Both the position numbers and the translations under genes were made by a program. Of a DNA stretch of 64,000 bases, positions 8,550-17,172 are shown one piece after another (position 1 is the stretch's first letter; each line of letters opens with the position of its first letter). The notes under the pieces are model-generated. The model was not told the DNA's origin. It ran no database searches and worked only from the letters and a program-made list of their open reading frames with translations. The stretch is from Labrys wisconsinensis (GTDB lineage: Bacteria; Pseudomonadota; Alphaproteobacteria; Rhizobiales; Labraceae), in contig NZ_JAUSVX010000001.1 in assembly GCF_030814995.1 (NCBI RefSeq), forward strand, positions 992,001-1,056,000. The letters run 5' to 3'.

Positions 8550-9366
8550 GATCGACCTCGGCGGGCTCGACGGAGAGGAAGGGCAGGACGGCCTCGCGGT
8601 AGAGCTGTGGCTCGGCCCGCACGGCGTAGTGGCCGCCCTGGGGCAGGATGCGCAGCTCCGCGTCCGGGATCGCGGCGGCCAGCGCCCGGGCGTGGTAGGG
8701 CGGCGTGACCATGTCGTCCGCGGCGACCACGACGCGGGTGGGAGAGGCGATGCGCGCGAGGTCGCCGGCGCAGTCATGGGCCAGGATCGCCGCGATGCGC
8801 GCCCGGACGACCGCCGCATCCGCCGGCCGGCTCGAGGCCGCGGCGGTCGCCAGCTCCTCGTCCAGGAGAGCGGCATTGGCCACGACCCAGGCCGGCGCGT
8901 TGAGCAGCAGGGCGGCATGCCGGCGATAGGCTTCGAGCCCCAGCCGGTCGAGGATCTCCAGCCGTCCCTCGAACAGGCGCTGGAAATAGGGGCAGGGCCT
9001 GGCGAAGGTCGCCGACAGCACCAGCCGCGACAGGCGTCCGGGATGGTGGATGGCGAGGTGCTGGGCGATGGCGCCGCCGGTGGAATGGCCGACCAGGCTC
9101 GTCGCCGCGATGCCGAGATGGTCGAGCAGGGCGAGGAGGTCGGCGGCCATGTCGGCGATGCTGGTGGCTCCGGCGAGCGGGCTGGAGCGCCCGACGCCGC
9201 GATGATCGTAGGTGACGACACGAAAGCGCGCGCTGCAGGCCTGGGCAAAGCCGCGCCAGAACGAGGCGAGGCCGCCGAGGCCCGAGACCAGCAGCAGCGG
9301 CGGACCCGTGCCGGCCTCCTCATAGGCGAGCCGGCCGCCGTCCGGCAGCGGCGCGAAGCTGGTCAC
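8533..9366 (-). CDS. Alpha/beta hydrolase
   Basis: 277 residues of an alpha/beta hydrolase fold: an oxyanion strand SGLGGLASFW near 28, DHRGVGRSS near 54, nucleophile elbow GHSTGG with Ser95, an acid on VVAADDMVTP and the catalytic His in PQGGHYA. The start is a GTG that overlaps the cupin stop (GTGA), the only start consistent with the fold's first strand. Such enzymes hydrolyse esters, lactones or carbon-carbon bonds of beta-diketones. In this operon it could cleave the 3-oxo product of the downstream dehydrogenase or an enol-lactone (inference). Confidence 0.85.
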   Translation of the reverse strand: MTSFAPLPDGGRLAYEEAGTGPPLLLVSGLGGLASFWRGFAQACSARFRVVTYDHRGVGRSSPLAGATSIADMAADLLALLDHLGIAATSLVGHSTGGAIAQHLAIHHPGRLSRLVLSATFARPCPYFQRLFEGRLEILDRLGLEAYRRHAALLLNAPAWVVANAALLDEELATAAASSRPADAAVVRARIAAILAHDCAGDLARIASPTRVVVAADDMVTPPYHARALAAAIPDAELRILPQGGHYAVRAEPQLYREAVLPFLSVEPAEVDHEHLS

Positions 9367-9860
9367 ACCGTCGATCCCGGCTTGAACACGGTGCGCGCCT
9401 CGATCTCCAGGATGTCCGCCGGGCGCGGGAAGGGCTGCGGCGCCGGCTCGCCCGGGGTCCGCGGCCGGCCGATCTGCGAGAAGAACGCCTCGATGCCGTG
9501 GGGCGACAGGATCCAGAACAGCCTCAGCGGCTCGTCGCCCTCGTTGATGAACATGTGCTCGACGCCGATCGGCAGCGCCACGATCGTGCCCGTGCGCATC
9601 GGATGCTCGATGCCGTCGACCACCGCCTTGCCCTCGCCGCCCCACACGAAGATCGCCTCGTGATGGCGGTCGTGGATATGCTTGCGGATGAAGCTGCGCG
9701 GCGCCACTTCCTGGATGCCGCAGGAAAACGGCCCGTCCCAGTTCGCCGGCACCAGCTTGTTGGTGACATGGCCGTTGGCGGGAACGGGCTGCCAGTAGGA
9801 CGGGCCGTCCTCGAGCTGGAGGACGAAGCCCTGCGTCTTGGGGTCGGCGGCATCGGACAT
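9363..9860 (-). CDS. Cupin domain protein
   Basis: 165-residue single-domain cupin. The metal-site motif is in HIHDRHHEAIFVWGGEG, with the paired motif around PIGVEHMFINEG. The histidines and glutamate needed to hold a metal are present, so it may be an enzyme (dioxygenase, isomerase or lyase) rather than only a binding protein. Its ATG lies 3 bases past the stop of the upstream gene and its stop overlaps the hydrolase GTG, so it belongs to the middle of the six-gene operon. Confidence 0.82.
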   Translation of the reverse strand: MSDAADPKTQGFVLQLEDGPSYWQPVPANGHVTNKLVPANWDGPFSCGIQEVAPRSFIRKHIHDRHHEAIFVWGGEGKAVVDGIEHPMRTGTIVALPIGVEHMFINEGDEPLRLFWILSPHGIEAFFSQIGRPRTPGEPAPQPFPRPADILEIEARTVFKPGSTV

Positions 9861-9863
9861 GGG

Positions 9864-10760
9864 TCAGGCTCCGGTGGCGGGGGCTGGGATCGGCGGCGGC
9901 AGCGCGGCGCGCATCGCCTCGTTGACGTCGGACCAGGGAATCAGCAGGTCGAGCCAGGCGGCGAGGCGGCCGCTGATCAGGATCGCCTCCTCGACCATGG
10001 CGGCAAGCGGCACGTCGGGCCGCAGCAGCGCCGCCTCGACGTCGAGCAGCAGCGCCCCGGCTTGCGCGAGATGGCAGAAGTCGCGGACGCGGACCCCGGT
10101 GCGGTTGCAGGCCAGCGCCGCCGCGTAGCGCAGCACCGTCTCGCCGTCGCGGCCGAGGCGCTCGCGCACCCACCACAGCGCCTCGTGCAGGGTCCTGAGC
10201 TCGGATTCCGCCATGAGCAGCGGGCCGGCCGGATGCATGATCGCGCGCGAGGCGGTGATGTCACGCAGCTCCTCGGGGCAGGCCGTCCACAGCGCCCGGC
10301 GCCGGGCGGCGATGTCGGCCGGCACGCCGGAAGCCGCCGCGGGCGCTGGGAGACCGGGCGCCGCCTCCACCTGCGTCAGGCGCCCGGCGAAGAGCCGCCG
10401 CCCATGCCCCTCGCGCAGCCCCAGCCCCAGCGCCGTCAGCGCTTCGAGGCCGCCTTCGAGATGGCCGAGCACGCTGATCGACGCCGTCTCCGCCTGCAGC
10501 GGCGCGAAGGTGATCTCCAGGAACTGGCGCACCGGCCAGTAGATGAAGGCGCCCGGGCGGGCCTGCATCACGTCGACGCCGCCTTCGACGTCCTCGACGA
10601 AGGGCGCATGCCAGTAGACGTGGCTCCCCGCGATCTTGGGCGTGTGCAGCTGCAGCTCGAGGGGCAGGCAGGCGGCGACGGCGGCGAGCGTCCGCGGGGC
10701 GCGGGCGGGATCGCAGGCGATCAGCCAGCGCTGACCATCGATTTCGAAGGCAAGTCTCAT
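9864..10760 (-). CDS. Unknown protein, N-terminal part resembling DUF3830 (cyclophilin-like)
   Basis: 298 residues that I do not recognise with certainty. The first 120 residues (MRLAFEIDGQ, APRTLAAVAACLPLELQLHTPKIAGSHVYWHAPF, GAFIYWPVRQFLEITFAP) read like the small DUF3830 proteins, which have a cyclophilin-like fold and often sit in amino-acid or hydantoin catabolic operons. The remaining 170 residues are helical and end NEAMRAALPPP; they match nothing I can name. No signal peptide, no membrane segment. It lies between the NIPSNAP and cupin genes and is likely a catabolic enzyme or accessory subunit. Confidence 0.6.
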   Translation of the reverse strand: MRLAFEIDGQRWLIACDPARAPRTLAAVAACLPLELQLHTPKIAGSHVYWHAPFVEDVEGGVDVMQARPGAFIYWPVRQFLEITFAPLQAETASISVLGHLEGGLEALTALGLGLREGHGRRLFAGRLTQVEAAPGLPAPAAASGVPADIAARRRALWTACPEELRDITASRAIMHPAGPLLMAESELRTLHEALWWVRERLGRDGETVLRYAAALACNRTGVRVRDFCHLAQAGALLLDVEAALLRPDVPLAAMVEEAILISGRLAAWLDLLIPWSDVNEAMRAALPPPIPAPATGA

Positions 10761-10807
10761 CGTGACTGGGCTCGGAGGCGGTTGGGGATCGGCGGGAGTC
10801 GGCAGGC

Positions 10808-11131
10808 TTACTTGCCGGGATCGAAGAAGGAGACCGGCTTCAGGATCTGGTTGCGCATGTCGAGGAGGTGGTCGGCCTCGATCACCCGGCGCCGATAGTC
10901 CTGCCAGGCCGGGTCCGCCTCCATGGCGTCGCGGCGCGCCTCGCGGTCGGCGAGGCTGTCATATTTCCACAGGTGCACGATGCGGCTGAGCTCGCCGATA
11001 TGCGTCTGGAAGAAGCCGAAGGGCTCGCCGATATAGTGGCGCTGCATCGGCAGGCCGACCTCCTCGTAGAGCTTGAGGAAATGCCCGAGCTGGTTGGGGC
11101 GGGCGGTGTAGGTGCGATGGTCGAAGATCAC
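10808..11131 (-). CDS. NIPSNAP family protein
   Basis: 107 residues with the family's N-terminal FDHRTYTARPNQLGHFLKLYEE and the central VHLWKYDSLADREARRDAM pattern of ferredoxin-like NIPSNAP proteins. The start is a GTG with AGGAGAACGACGCC in front; no ATG exists nearby. It is the first gene of the 11.1-6.85 kb operon, whose promoter region (11132-11378) also serves the divergent dehydrogenase operon. NIPSNAP proteins in bacteria accompany catabolic operons and their exact activity is usually unknown. Confidence 0.85.
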   Translation of the reverse strand: MIFDHRTYTARPNQLGHFLKLYEEVGLPMQRHYIGEPFGFFQTHIGELSRIVHLWKYDSLADREARRDAMEADPAWQDYRRRVIEADHLLDMRNQILKPVSFFDPGK

Positions 11132-11303
11132 GGCGTCGTTCTCCTGGGCTGCGCGCGGGGGTGGGGCCGCATCGAGCCTGCGCGAGAGCCGCTGCGGACC
11201 GACGCGAAGCGGGAGCGCGGCCCGCCTCTCGCCGCTCGGGCCGGCGATCGGAAAATAACCCCTTTCCAATCGTCGCGAATCCATGCTTGCATAGTGCATC
11301 CCA

Positions 11304-11319
11304 TTGTGTCGACACTTTT
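11304..11319. promoter_or_regulatory. Candidate GntR operator between divergent operons
   Basis: TTGTGTCGACACTTTT holds the perfect 10-bp palindrome GTGTCGACAC (11306-11315). It lies in the 247-base region between the NIPSNAP operon (minus) and the E1 alpha operon (plus), 60 bases before the latter's ATG. The same core with the same flank occurs upstream of the transporter operon at 5143-5158. It fits the GT..AC type of site bound by FCD-type GntR proteins. Confidence 0.6.
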
Positions 11320-11378
11320 CACGCAAATGCTCGACAGAGCCGCGCCGCCGCCGCGGGGCACCGGAACCGGATGAGGCC

Positions 11379-12362
11379 ATGAAGAACACGCCGAGCCCCG
11401 AGGACCAGGTCAGGATGCATGGCCGCATGGTCGCCGTCCGCCATCTGGAGGAACGCCTGGGCGAAATGCACAAGGCCGGCAGGACGCGCGGCCCGATCCA
11501 TCGCTGCGACGGCCAGGAGGCGGTCGGCATCGGCGCCACCGCCATGCTGCGCCCCGGCGACAAGCTCACCAGCACCCATCGCGGCCATGCCCATTATGTC
11601 GGCAAGGGCGTCGCCATGCACGGCCTGGTCGCCGAGATCTTCGGCCGCGCCACCGGCATCTGCGGCGGGCGGGCCGGCCACATGCTGATCGCCGATGCCG
11701 ACAAGGGGCTGATCGGCGGCAACGCCATCGTCGGCGCCGGCATCCCCGCCGCCACCGGCATGGCGGTGTCGCTGCAGATGAAGAATCGCCGGACCGGCGG
11801 CGACGACGTCGCCATGTGCATCTTCGGCGACGGTGCCGCCCAGACCGGCATCTGCCATGAATCCATGAACATCGCCGCGCTCTGGCGCCTGCCGGTGGTC
11901 TTCGTGCTGGAGCACAACCAGTACGGCCTGACCGCTCACCACAGCACCCAGTCCTCGGTCGCCGACCTCGTCGTGCGGGCCGCCGGCTACGGCATGCCGG
12001 GCACGATGGTCGACGGCAACGACGCCGTCGCCGTCTACCGCGCCGTCGCCGACGCCGTCGAGCGGGCGCGGCGGGGCGAAGGCCCCTCGCTGGTCGAGGC
12101 CAAGACCTACCGGATGGTCGGCTTCTCCACCAGCGACGTCGGCGGCTACCAGAGCGAGGCGGATCTCGCGGCCTGGCGCGAGCGCGATCCCATCGCCCAG
12201 TCCCGCGCCGCGCTGGTCGCCTTCCTCGACGCCGACCGCCTGGCCAGTGTCGAGACCGCCGCCCGCGCCGAGGTCGACGAGGCCTTCGAGCGCGCCCTCG
12301 CCGACCCCTTCCCCGCCTTCGCCGGTCATCCGGCGAGCGCCCCCTATGCCGGAGCCCCGTGA
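11379..12362 (+). CDS. Thiamine-dependent dehydrogenase E1 component, alpha subunit (acetoin/pyruvate type)
   Basis: 327 residues. The thiamine diphosphate motif starts at GDGAAQTG and ends at LEHNQYGLT, with the conserved HRGHAHYVGKG and GGRAGHML segments of E1 alpha subunits. It is closest in layout to AcoA of acetoin dehydrogenase. The ATG was chosen because the longer open frame upstream reads through the operator region. It should decarboxylate or cleave a 2-oxo acid or alpha-hydroxyketone and pass the acyl group to the E2 encoded two genes on. Confidence 0.88.
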   Translation: MKNTPSPEDQVRMHGRMVAVRHLEERLGEMHKAGRTRGPIHRCDGQEAVGIGATAMLRPGDKLTSTHRGHAHYVGKGVAMHGLVAEIFGRATGICGGRAGHMLIADADKGLIGGNAIVGAGIPAATGMAVSLQMKNRRTGGDDVAMCIFGDGAAQTGICHESMNIAALWRLPVVFVLEHNQYGLTAHHSTQSSVADLVVRAAGYGMPGTMVDGNDAVAVYRAVADAVERARRGEGPSLVEAKTYRMVGFSTSDVGGYQSEADLAAWRERDPIAQSRAALVAFLDADRLASVETAARAEVDEAFERALADPFPAFAGHPASAPYAGAP

Positions 12363-13339
12363 CCATGGCCCTGATGCGCTATGCCGAAGCCCTGCGCGCC
12401 GCGCTGCGCGAGGAGATGCAGCGCGACCCCGATGTCTGGCTGTTCGGCGAGGACATCGCCGTCTATGGCGGCGTGTTCAAGGTGACGCGCGACCTCGTGC
12501 AGGAGTTCGGCCCGGAACGGGTGCGCGACACGCCGATCTCCGAGCAGACGCTCACCGCCATGGCCGCCAGCGCGGCGATGACCGGCACGCGGCCGGTGCT
12601 GGAGATCATGTATGCCGATTTCCTGCCGCTCAGCATCGACGCGCTGATCAACCAGGCCTCGATCTACAATTATATCTGGGACGGCCAGGTGACGATGCCC
12701 TTCGTGCTGCGCACCCAGGGCGGCGGCGGGGCCGGCGCCGGCGCGCAGCATTCCAAGAGCCTCGACGCGCTCGTCGCCCATATCCCCGGCCTCAAGGTGG
12801 TGGCCCCGGCGACCGCGGCCGATGCCAAGGGCCTGCTCAAGGCCGCCATCCGCGATGATCATCCCGTGGTGTTCCTGGAGCACAAGCTGCTCTACAACAT
12901 CCGCGACGAGGTGCCCGACGGCGAGCATATGGTCGAGATCGGCCGGGCCCGTATCGCCCGCCCGGGCCGGCACGTCTCGATCGTCGCCTCCTCGCGCATG
13001 GTCCATGAATCCCTCAAGGCGGCGGATGTGCTCGCCGGCGAGGGCATCGAAGCCGAGGTGATCGACCTCCGGACGCTGCGCCCGCTCGACCGCGACACCA
13101 TCGTCGCCTCGATCCGCAGGACGCATCACGCCGTGGTGGTCAACGAGGGCTGGCGCTTCTGCGGTTATGGCGCCGAGCTCAGCGCCACCATCATGGAGGC
13201 GGCGTTCGACGACCTCGATGCCCCGGTCGAGCGCGTTGGCACGCTCGACATCCCGATCCCCTACAGCGAGCCGCTGGAGAACGCCGTGCTGCCCTCCGCC
13301 GCTGTCATCGCGGCGGCGGCGCGGCGCGCCGTGGCCTGA
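12359..13339 (+). CDS. Thiamine-dependent dehydrogenase E1 component, beta subunit
   Basis: 326 residues with the transketolase-like pyrimidine-binding domain (LFGEDIAVYGGVFKVT, DTPISEQTL) and the C-terminal transketolase domain (VIDLRTLRPLD). The GTG start overlaps the E1 alpha stop (GTGA); an ATG two codons on is the alternative. It forms the alpha2beta2 E1 with the preceding gene's product. The residues ILEIMYADFLPLSIDALINQAS are typical of both AcoB and pyruvate dehydrogenase E1 beta, so the substrate stays open. Confidence 0.88.
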   Translation: MTMALMRYAEALRAALREEMQRDPDVWLFGEDIAVYGGVFKVTRDLVQEFGPERVRDTPISEQTLTAMAASAAMTGTRPVLEIMYADFLPLSIDALINQASIYNYIWDGQVTMPFVLRTQGGGGAGAGAQHSKSLDALVAHIPGLKVVAPATAADAKGLLKAAIRDDHPVVFLEHKLLYNIRDEVPDGEHMVEIGRARIARPGRHVSIVASSRMVHESLKAADVLAGEGIEAEVIDLRTLRPLDRDTIVASIRRTHHAVVVNEGWRFCGYGAELSATIMEAAFDDLDAPVERVGTLDIPIPYSEPLENAVLPSAAVIAAAARRAVA

Positions 13340-13349
13340 GGAGGGCGCG

Positions 13350-14627
13350 ATGGCAACCGACGTCACGCTGGCCGGCGGCGCCGGCGAATATATGGAAAGC
13401 GCCACCGTCGTGGCCTGGAACGCCGCGCCCGGCGCCGCGGTCAAGGCCGGCGAGGTCATCGCCGTGGTCGAGACCGCCAAGGCCGCCACCGAGATCGAGG
13501 CGCCCTGCGACGGCGTCCTCACCGAGATCCTGGCCGAGGTCGGCGCGGAGGTCGGCATCGGCGCGGTGCTCGGCCGGATCGGCACGGCCGTGGAAGCACC
13601 GCCCCCCGCCATGGCCGTCGCATCGGCACCGACGCTGCCGGTCCGGCCGGCGGCGGAGGAGCCGGCCGGACCGGAACCGGGGCGGGTGGTCGCCAGCCCG
13701 CTCGCCCGCCGCCTCGCCGCCCAGAACGGCATCGACCTCGCCGCCCTGACCGGTACCGGGCCGCAGGGCCGCATCAAGAGCCGCGACGTCGAGCGTGCCC
13801 TCGCGGCCGGCCAGGCCAGGCCCGCCTCCCCCATTTTCGCCCGGCCGGCCGCCGTCGCGCCGCCGCACGCCGCCCCGGCACCGATCGTGCTGATCCACGG
13901 CTTCGGCAGCAATGCCGGCGCCTGGCACGCCCTGCTGCCGCGCCTCTCGCCGGCCTTCGCCACCGTCCGGATCGAGCTGCCCGGCCATGGCCGCCAGGCG
14001 CGGCGGGCCGGCGACATCGGCGGCCTGATCGACTCGGTGCTGGCCGACCTGGACGCGGCCGGCATCTCGGCGGCGCACCTCGTCGGCCATTCCCTCGGCG
14101 GCGCGGTCGCGGCCGAGCTTGCCGCCTCCGGCGCGTTCGAGGCCGCCTCGCTGACCCTGCTGGCCCCGGCCGGGCTCGGACCCGAGATCGACGGCGCCTT
14201 CCTCGACGGCTTTCTCAGGGCGCGCGAGCCGGCGAGCCTGAAGCCCTGGCTCGTCCGCCTCACCGCCGATCCCGCCGCCCTGCCGGCCGGCTTCGCCGCC
14301 GCGATCCTGCGCGAGCGGACGCTGAGCGGTCTCGCCGAGGCCCAGGCCGCCCTGGCCAGGGCCCTGTTCCCGGACGGCACCCAGGCGCTCGACATCCGCG
14401 CCGCGCTGCAGCGCTCGGCCGTGCCCACCCGCGTGCTGTGGGGCAGCGCCGATGCCATCATCCCGGCCCGCCATGCCGACAGCCTGCGCGGCGCGGTCGC
14501 CGTCCATCGCCTGGACGGGGTCGGCCACATGCCGCATGTCGAGGCGCCGGACCTCGTCGCCCGCCTGGTGCTCGAGACCTGCCGGGCGGCGGCCTTCACC
14601 CTGGGGAATGCCGCTCCGCCGGACTGA
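13350..14627 (+). CDS. E2-like lipoyl protein fused to an alpha/beta hydrolase (AcoC type)
   Basis: 425 residues in three parts. Residues 1-75 form a biotinyl/lipoyl domain with Lys44 in ETAKA as the lipoylation site. About residues 105-150 are a peripheral subunit-binding domain (SPLARRLAAQNGIDLAALTGTGPQGRIKSRDV). From about 165 on there is an alpha/beta hydrolase with GHSLGG, in place of the normal acyltransferase core. This layout is that of acetoin dehydrogenase AcoC, where the hydrolase fold is thought to transfer the acetyl group to CoA. No lipoamide dehydrogenase (E3) gene is nearby, so E3 must come from elsewhere. Confidence 0.85.
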   Translation: MATDVTLAGGAGEYMESATVVAWNAAPGAAVKAGEVIAVVETAKAATEIEAPCDGVLTEILAEVGAEVGIGAVLGRIGTAVEAPPPAMAVASAPTLPVRPAAEEPAGPEPGRVVASPLARRLAAQNGIDLAALTGTGPQGRIKSRDVERALAAGQARPASPIFARPAAVAPPHAAPAPIVLIHGFGSNAGAWHALLPRLSPAFATVRIELPGHGRQARRAGDIGGLIDSVLADLDAAGISAAHLVGHSLGGAVAAELAASGAFEAASLTLLAPAGLGPEIDGAFLDGFLRAREPASLKPWLVRLTADPAALPAGFAAAILRERTLSGLAEAQAALARALFPDGTQALDIRAALQRSAVPTRVLWGSADAIIPARHADSLRGAVAVHRLDGVGHMPHVEAPDLVARLVLETCRAAAFTLGNAAPPD

Positions 14628-14630
14628 GCA

Positions 14631-14659
14631 GGGTCGGAAGAACCGGTCAGGGCCGACCC
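14631..14659. terminator. Hairpin between convergent genes
   Basis: GGGTCGG (14631-14637) and CCGACCC (14653-14659) form perfect 7-bp arms around a 15-base loop, just after the E2 stop and before the stop of the convergent methyltransferase gene. There is no U-tract on either strand, so a terminator role is only suggested by position. Confidence 0.35.
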
Positions 14660-14690
14660 GCGGTCCGGTCGGAACGGGTTCGACGGCGAC

Positions 14691-15467
14691 TCAGGCGGAG
14701 TCGGGGCTCGGCGGCGCCGTCGCGCCAGGGCCGGCCAGACGCCGCGCCGGGCTCGGCAGCAGCACCGGCCGGAAACGCGGTGCCGCCACCCGGCGAGGGC
14801 GGACCGGCACCGGCCGGAACACCTGCTTGGAGGCCTCGACGATATGGACGCCGGGAAAAGGCAGGGCGAGGCGTGCGCCCATGCGCTCCCACATCATCGC
14901 CGAGCGCAGGGCCCAGCTCCGATGGCTCGGCGGCATGTAGAGCGCCTCCGACCAGCTGATCGGCGAAAACAGCGCATCGCGCAGGAGCTGGGTCAGCTGC
15001 GAGCGCGAGAACGGGCGGCCGAAGCCGAAGGGCGTCGAATCCGAGCGCGCCCAGACGCCGCGCCGGTTCGGCGCCACCACGATGACGGTGCCGCCCGGCG
15101 CCAGGATGCGCCAGATCTCCCGCAGGGCGTCGAGGGCGGAGTCCGCCTCCTCCAGCGCATGCACCGCCAGCACCCGGTCGATCGAGGCGTCCGGCAGCGG
15201 CAGCTCGGTCTCCTCGACCAGCGCCGCGGCAAAGGGCCCGCCCGGCGGCCATTCCAGCACGCCCTGCGTCGCCGGCATCAGCGCCAGCACCCGCTCCGCC
15301 TCCTCGCGAAACACCGAGAGATAGGGCGTGGCGAAGCCGAGGCCCGCCAGACGCAGGTCGCTCAGGTCGCCCCAGCGCGCCCGGATCTTCAGGCCGATCA
15401 GCCGGCGCACGATCGCGCCGAGCGGCATGTTGTAGAAATTGCGCAGGTCGATGACGTCGAGCGACAT
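14691..15467 (-). CDS. Class I SAM-dependent methyltransferase
   Basis: 258 residues. The core shows EWPPGGPFAAALVEETELPLPDASIDRVLAVHALEEADSALDALREIWRILAPGGTVIVVAPN, the motif II-III region of class I methyltransferases, although the glycine-rich motif I (usually E/DxGxGxG) is weak here. In many Rhizobiales a protein of this kind, with an N-terminal DVIDLRNFYNMPLG, is encoded beside the glyoxalase II gene; that neighbour is absent in this window. The substrate is unknown. The C-terminal 50 residues are Pro/Arg-rich. Confidence 0.82.
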   Translation of the reverse strand: MSLDVIDLRNFYNMPLGAIVRRLIGLKIRARWGDLSDLRLAGLGFATPYLSVFREEAERVLALMPATQGVLEWPPGGPFAAALVEETELPLPDASIDRVLAVHALEEADSALDALREIWRILAPGGTVIVVAPNRRGVWARSDSTPFGFGRPFSRSQLTQLLRDALFSPISWSEALYMPPSHRSWALRSAMMWERMGARLALPFPGVHIVEASKQVFRPVPVRPRRVAAPRFRPVLLPSPARRLAGPGATAPPSPDSA

Positions 15468-15588
15468 GGCGTCCTACGGTTGCAGACCGAAGGCCGGGTC
15501 GCCGATCCGCGGCGAGTGGCTCGAAGCTATACGGTCGCCGGCGCCTGATGTGACCGGGCCGGAGCGCCGATCCATCCGCCCGCCGGCC

Positions 15589-17172
15589 TCAATTGGCCGT
15601 GGCGTAGGCGTTGCCGCCCTTCGGCAGGGCCGGCTGCGTCCCGTCCAGCATGACCGGCGGCAGCACCGCGGTCCGCTTGGGGCGGGTCGGCGGCAGCGGC
15701 ACCGCGGCGGTCGAGACCTGCGGAACCGTCGCCGTGACGGGGGCGGACTCGGCTGCCGGCGGCTCGTCGGAGCCGAGGCCCAGCCAACGCTGATAGAAGG
15801 GCCGCTCCTCCTGGGCTGCCGGAGCCGGTCCGGCCGCGGAGGCCTCGACCGGAGCGGACGGCTGCAGCGTCGCCGGCTTCTGCGCCGGGTCGGAGCTGCC
15901 GCCAAAGCTGAGGATGCGGGCGTAGAAGGGCTGCTCGTCCGCCGCGGGTGCGGGGGCCGCCGCGGCGACCGGCGCCTCGGCGGCGGCGACCACCACCGGC
16001 TCGGGCTTCGGCGCCGCGGGCTTGGGCATCTCGCTGCCCATCAGGCGGGCATAGACCACCTGCTGGCGCTTGGCCACGACCTCCGGCTTCTGCGGCCCGA
16101 CGGGACGGCGGGCGAGGTTGGCCTCGGCCATCAGCAGCGTCTCGGCCGCCGAATAGGTCGCCGTCCGCGCCGCCTTGTCGTCGGCCTCGGTGGCCGGCGC
16201 ACCGCTCTCGTTCAGCACCACCACGGTCGGGCGCGGCACCCTCGAATAGGGCCGGTCCTTGCCGGGAATGGCATGCGAATCGACCGACAGCGCGGCAAAG
16301 AGCGGGTTGGAGCCGCCGTCGTCATAGATCGTGTTCACCGCCGGGGTGGACTTGGCCAGCGCCGCCATCTCGACGGCGTCGTGCTGGCGCTTCTGCTCGA
16401 CCGCCGCGGTGACGGTCGCGTCACCCTTCGGCATGCCGCAGGCCTGGCCGCCCTGGCCGTTGAAGACATAGCGGCTGCCGCAGGCCGCGACCTGCACCGG
16501 CTGCTTGGTCACCTCGAAATTGTCGGCGCCTTCCTTGAGGTTCTGCCAGAAGCCGTAATTCGGGTTGCGGCGGTTGCGCACCATGTTTTCCGCCGTCATC
16601 CGGAACGGCAGGGACTGGACCTGGAACGCGCCCTGGCCGCCCTGCAGCGCCTCGCGCGCCACCGCATAGATCTCGCCCATCTGGTCGTTGGTCATGGCGA
16701 AGCAGCCGCGCGACGAGCAGCCGCCATGCACCATGATGTCGCCACCGGCCCGGCCGAGGGTCCGGTCGAAATTGTTGGGATAGCCGACGTCGAACGACAG
16801 GTAATACTGCGAGTTCGGATTCATCTGGCTCTGGGCGACGGAATAGAAGCCTTCCGGCACCTGACGGTCGCCCTCGACCTTCTTGGGGCCGAGCTGGCCG
16901 GACCAGCGGCAGATCGGATAGGTCTTGAGCAGGGCATAGCGCCCGCTGTTGGTCTGCTTCCAGAGCTCCAGCTCCGATTCCTGCTTGTAGATGCGCACCA
17001 GCACCGGCGCGCTGCGGGTCATGCCCTTGGCCTGCATGTCGGCCAGGAGCTTCTGCGGAATCGGAGACGTGCCGCGCATGCTCGTCCGGCTCGCATCGCT
17101 GCAGGCGGACAGCAGAGCGACGGCGGCGACGGCAAAGGCGAGTTTACGAAGCGGGAGGCGTTCAAGCAGCAT
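15589..17172 (-). CDS. L,D-transpeptidase (YkuD) lipoprotein
   Basis: 527 residues. The ATG was chosen to leave a short signal peptide ending in the lipobox LLSAC near residue 23, so it should be a lipid-anchored envelope protein. The YafK-type YkuD domain carries HGGCSSRGCFAM, with Cys157 as the nucleophile, for cross-linking or anchoring at peptidoglycan. After about residue 210 the chain is long, Ala/Pro-rich and of low complexity. A CtrA-like site lies about 105 bases upstream and is shared with the DUF882 gene at 31.3 kb. Confidence 0.88.
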   Translation of the reverse strand: MLLERLPLRKLAFAVAAVALLSACSDASRTSMRGTSPIPQKLLADMQAKGMTRSAPVLVRIYKQESELELWKQTNSGRYALLKTYPICRWSGQLGPKKVEGDRQVPEGFYSVAQSQMNPNSQYYLSFDVGYPNNFDRTLGRAGGDIMVHGGCSSRGCFAMTNDQMGEIYAVAREALQGGQGAFQVQSLPFRMTAENMVRNRRNPNYGFWQNLKEGADNFEVTKQPVQVAACGSRYVFNGQGGQACGMPKGDATVTAAVEQKRQHDAVEMAALAKSTPAVNTIYDDGGSNPLFAALSVDSHAIPGKDRPYSRVPRPTVVVLNESGAPATEADDKAARTATYSAAETLLMAEANLARRPVGPQKPEVVAKRQQVVYARLMGSEMPKPAAPKPEPVVVAAAEAPVAAAAPAPAADEQPFYARILSFGGSSDPAQKPATLQPSAPVEASAAGPAPAAQEERPFYQRWLGLGSDEPPAAESAPVTATVPQVSTAAVPLPPTRPKRTAVLPPVMLDGTQPALPKGGNAYATAN

